Assembly (NCBI RefSeq): GCF_023159225.1
Contig: NC_063176.1
Span: 6,398,963-6,462,962 of the forward strand
Length of the DNA stretch: 64,000 bases
Origin: Perognathus longimembris pacificus
Taxonomy: Eukaryota; Chordata; Mammalia; Rodentia; Heteromyidae
Direction of reading: 5' to 3'
Of this stretch, positions 60,142 through 64,000 are shown in pieces. Position 1 is the first letter of the stretch, and each line of letters opens with the position of its first letter. A program made the position numbers and the translations under genes. Below the pieces are notes generated by a model. The model saw only the letters and a list, made by a program, of their open reading frames with translations. It ran no database searches and was not told where the DNA came from.

Positions 60142-61573
60142 GAGATAGTTCATAAAACACTGAATCATTAATGCTTAATTATATGTACATTAACAATGTA
60201 GGTAATTCTGTGTTGTGACTGAGAAACAAGTTTCCTATTGTAGTTATTTGATTATTAAAGAGAAAATTTGATGATGAATATATTTATACCAAATGAAGTG
60301 TTTTATTCAGCATTTAAAATAGGACATATTTGCTTATTGTACCTCCATCTTAACAACAGAGATGTAACTCTTTTGCATAGGCCACAGAATTTCTGAGACA
60401 ATTAACTAGGATAACTAGGACAATTAACTAGGATAATGATACAAAGAATAATGATACAAGGAGAAATATTTGAAATAGAAACACTGTGCTTATCTTAATC
60501 CTCACGATCAGGGTCCCGAGCCCTCTTCTAACACATATTGTGTTGGATGTTCTTTGCCACTACAGGCAAGTTTTATATTAACCTTATATGATTCAAAGTT
60601 AGACAGTGGAACAATGATTATGAGAAGTTTGAAGATGAGAAGCTACAAAGTAATTGTACTAATGTTAGGAAGTAAATTAAACTTTAGGACAAAATAATGT
60701 TATGAATATCTAACAACACTGTAGTTCAGTAGTTTCTGGAGTTATAACTTAAGGAAATACATATTAGAGTTTGTTATAATTTTCTTGCAAAGAATTCGGC
60801 TACATACCTTTATTTATATTTCTTTAACCACTTCAAATTTAATAGTGTATTAAATAAACATTATTATTATCCTCAAAACATATTTTGGATCTAAAATTCT
60901 CCAGTCTGAGAAATTGATACCAACACTTTAACACAAACATGTTAGAATTATTCTTATGATTGTATACTTGTTCCTCTAAATAATTAAACATATTCCTGAG
61001 CTCATCTACTCTTAACTGTCATTCTTTCTGAACGTCTGCAATAGTAAGAAGAGTGTCACTTCTGTCCTCGTACCGTGCAATCTATTTCGTGATTGGATTT
61101 CCCCATGTTATTGTGAAGTGACTTCTTCAACACCATTCGTAAACACTGTGATCATTATCCCCTTGCATAAAACTTCAGTTATTGTAAAACTGAATTTTAA
61201 TTCATCAAATGTTGGCACTGTTTTTCTCTACCTATAAAATATTGTCTCAAACAAATATGTCACTTACTGGCAGGGATATGTCTAGATTCACCCTCTGTAA
61301 GTTGGAAGTAGGTCAAAAATGCTATTGGAGACTAGGAAGTGGGCAGAAGGGAAGATGAGGGGGTTATTGTGGATAGTTAGGGAGTCTACATACAATCAAA
61401 GTTCTTTGTATGCATATGAGAAAATGTCCAAATGAAATCTACCACTTTGAACAATAAACTATACACAATAAAAAGCTTAACGGACGTCTAATTTACTATC
61501 TGAGAACTTAACCTAACTTAAAAGTGTCTTGTGGACTCTATTATCAAGGAGTTCTTGGACCTCAACACCTTTG
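60142..61573. other. AT-rich unique stretch
   Basis: Small tandem duplications lie at 60397-60459. No gene was recognised. Confidence 0.4.
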
Positions 61574-61581
61574 AAAAGAAT

Positions 61582-61666
61582 GAGGGAGGAGGTAACAAAT
61601 AGTACAAGAAATATACCCAAGGCCTAACGTATGAAACTGTAACCTCTCTACAATAAATAAGAAAAA
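61582..61666 (+). mobile_element. Short L1 tail insertion
   Basis: The last 70 or so bases of the L1 3' UTR (gagggaggaggtaacaaata ... gtaacctctctacaataaat) plus poly(A) are present. AAAAGAAT flanks it (61574-61581 and 61667-61674). Part of the 'tgtacatcag' stretch is deleted. Confidence 0.85.
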
Positions 61667-61752
61667 AAAAGAATTTATAAAACTATGGAGTAGAAAAGCA
61701 TTATTTTCTGTTGACTTATGCTTATATTATTTCTTCTTTCAAAAGTTCCCTT

Positions 61753-61971
61753 CGGGGGCTGGGGATATGGCCTAGTGGCGAGAGAGCTTGCCTCGTATAC
61801 ATGAGGCCCTGGGTTCGATTCCCCAGCACCACATATACAGAAAATGGCCAGAAGTGGCGCTGTGGCTCAGGTGGCAGAGTGCTAGCCTTGAGCAGGAAGA
61901 AGCCAGGGACAGTGCTCAGGCCCTGAGTCCAAGGCCCAGGACTGGCAAAAACAAACAAACAAACAAACAAA
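61753..61971 (+). mobile_element. Young IDL-Geo SINE, 13-bp target duplication
   Basis: It has complete left and Geo monomers with few apparent differences from the copy at 49906 and a CAAA-repeat tail. CAAAAGTTCCCTT is identical at 61740-61752 and 61972-61984. A B box GGTTCGATTCCCC is present. Confidence 0.97.
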
Positions 61972-62049
61972 CAAAAGTTCCCTTAGGAGGTTTCTGAAAA
62001 ATATATGATCAAACTAAAAATCACTTATTAAGAGAAAAAAAGAAAAGAA

Positions 62050-62282
62050 TCAGCAAGACCGAGTGCTCGTGTTCATCACCTAACTAATTAGGAGACTGAG
62101 CTCTGAAGATCACAGTTCAAATACAGCTCAAGAAGACAACTCTGAGAGACTCTTTCCTTCAATTAACCAGCAAAATGCCCAAACTGGAGGCATGAGGAAA
62201 GGAGTAGCCTACCAACCTTGTCATAAAAAGTCCAGTTAAAGCACAAGACCCTGAATTCTAGCCCTAGAACTGGCAGGGGAAC
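62050..62282 (+). mobile_element. Old 7SL-like/Geo composite SINE
   Basis: The left part 'gtgttcatcacctaactaat' continues to 'gagactctttccttcaatta'. A degraded Geo part ends in 'ctagccctagaactggcagg'. It is strongly diverged. Confidence 0.7.
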
Positions 62283-64000
62283 AAACATCGAAAGAGTGTT
62301 TCACAAATGATAAGTGAATTCCAACTACAAAGAATATGTGGATTGACACTTCATGCCTTTGAAAGCAAATAGGATTTAAATTCAGAATGGTTGTGCTAAA
62401 AGAATAGAGAAATAGAAGAAGAAAAATTGGATACTATAGCTAAGTAAGATATTCACTTCTATGGCCATCCTATGTAAGAAATATTGTTTTAAATCTTCTC
62501 ATAATTTCACTGTAAGAGTGTACCTAATACTATCACAAAACTCTTCTTATCTCTCAAATACCTTCACATTCTCTCTGAATTTTAAGAGCATTAAGGCTTT
62601 ATTATCACTATAATTAAATCTACTGAAAAGTGAACTTTCTCTTTTTGCCAATTTCTGATTATTCATGGTGATAGCAAAAGCCCTTAGTATGGATTACTAA
62701 AAACTGGAGATCATTTATAACAAGTGAAAATTAGCTCTGATACATAATGAATGTCTACCAGAAATTTCTATTAAGCTCCAGCAAATGTGAATATTACTTG
62801 AATAAATACTTGCTGTTATATTTACTGAATATTGAAATAGAAAAAAAATAAAGTTGAGTAGCTCTGTGTAAAATAAGACCTAAAAAAATCTTCAGACCTT
62901 TACTTTAATATAATTGGTTGGATAGATAAATAAAAGTTCTGAAGTCTGGCAGAACAGAAAGAAGCATATGAGTCCCTGGAATTCAAAGAATAAAAAGCCT
63001 TCTTTTATGAGCTCTTACTTCATCTGATCACCAATTGATAAATGTTAACCAAATCATCAGCAAAGACAATGTCTATGTGACCCTAAATAATTCATCTTCA
63101 ATCTCTTAGCATGCCAATCATACATTCATTTAGTTCATTATACTCTTCGGATACCACTATGATCAAACATACCCTGAATGCAAAATTATAAACTAAGACA
63201 CAAATTTGACTTTTTACAATCAGTAGTTTGCATACTACATTACTATTGTCAGTATAAGAAGAGAGGAAATCTTTTTTAAAAAAAATCTGTCAGTACTTGT
63301 CATGGTTTGAATTTAACATGTCAGTTTGTGAGTATAAAACATCTTGATCACTGTCACTTATTTCAGAATTTGTTACTTGATAAGACTATCAAAGGAAAAA
63401 AATTAATGGAATAAGTATAATGTGAAACAAATGTCTAAAATCTGACACTTCCTGAAATTAATCTCATATGGATGATATATTGGCAAACTTAGGCTTTCAT
63501 CCTGGTTTAACAGAACGTGAGACATTTTATCATCTACTAATTAATTAAATTTAGCATCTTTACGTGGCATACCTTTTCAGGTCAATGCAGCATAATTTGA
63601 ATTTCTTCAACAAAATTGTATTACTAATAAAATGAAAATTGTATTCAAAGCACTGCCTCCTCTTTAAACACATATAAATATTTACCTTCTATAAAAATAA
63701 TACCTTCTAAGCTCCTGTAGCATAAAAATCACTAACCTATGTACATTCCATACATGTTTAATTTCAAGACTTTAAATAAATATTTGATTATCTGAAAGAG
63801 TAGCCTGGCATTTATGATCCAGAAGCTTGTGTAAAACTCTTGAAATGGATGCAAAGACCTTGTTCTCTGTAATCTGTGTCTCCTAGCCAAGCTAATCCAT
63901 GATTCACAAAGCAAACACTGCATCTGTTCCTAGCCAAAGCTTAGTCTCTTATTTCTTTTGACAGTGTGCAGACCTGGGTTCTTCAAAGCCTCTCCTCTCA
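62283..64000. other. AT-rich unique stretch
   Basis: No repeat or gene was recognised up to the window end. Confidence 0.4.

Noticed and set aside
1..64000. CRISPR arrays, operons, riboswitches, tRNA or rRNA genes
   Set aside because: None was seen. The tRNA-like A and B boxes belong to SINEs, and the direct repeats are target duplications or microsatellites.

Overview
This window is nuclear DNA from a mammal, most likely a geomyoid rodent (kangaroo rat, pocket mouse or pocket gopher group). It is AT-rich and carries many mammalian-type L1 elements. The abundant SINEs have a tRNA/ID-like left half joined to a characteristic right half (GGCGCTGTGGCTCAAGTGGC ... CCAGGACTGGC). From memory this matches the IDL-Geo SINE described for Geomyoidea; no search was run. 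No complete host protein-coding gene, tRNA, rRNA or CRISPR array could be recognised. The window reads as a gene desert or a large intron. The only long intact reading frames belong to a retrotransposon.

The core is a nested L1 locus at 29.0-38.9 kb. A 5'-truncated plus-strand L1 (29050-38911, 14-bp target duplication) was split by a 7.5-kb minus-strand L1 (29364-36890). The inner L1 is full-length. It has a CpG-rich 5' UTR of about 2 kb, an intact ORF1 (33779-34900), a 46-bp spacer, an intact 1282-aa ORF2 (29884-33732), a G-rich 3' UTR, a poly(A) tail and a perfect 20-bp target site duplication. Every catalytic residue that could be checked is present, so this looks like a very recent and possibly still competent element.

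Other L1 traces fill much of the rest. A 4.5-kb insertion (20176-24703) has a perfect 17-bp duplication, a twin-priming inversion, an internal SINE and about 2.2 kb of non-L1 cargo between duplicated L1 tails. A nested and inverted composite lies at 12364-14608, and another 5'-inverted copy at 54476-55120. A 34-bp L1 tail insertion with a clear duplication lies at 15573. Several truncated 3' ends of different ages are spread through the window.

Two SINE classes share the Geo right monomer: IDL-Geo (for example 8378, 20539, 49906, 59923, 61753) and a 7SL/Alu-like-left composite (for example 4872, 23656, 39186, 45788, 52594). One candidate solo LTR lies at 2256-2695. Microsatellites include a 330-bp GGAA/GGGA polypurine tract (9424-9757). 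The unique intervals (roughly 4.3-9.4, 9.8-12.1, 14.6-20.1, 24.7-29.0, 39.5-42.7, 43.3-45.1, 46.0-49.9, 50.1-54.4, 55.1-59.9 and 62.3-64.0 kb) show no convincing coding exons. Two weak exon or conserved-element candidates (44055-44134 and 27620-28260) are flagged.
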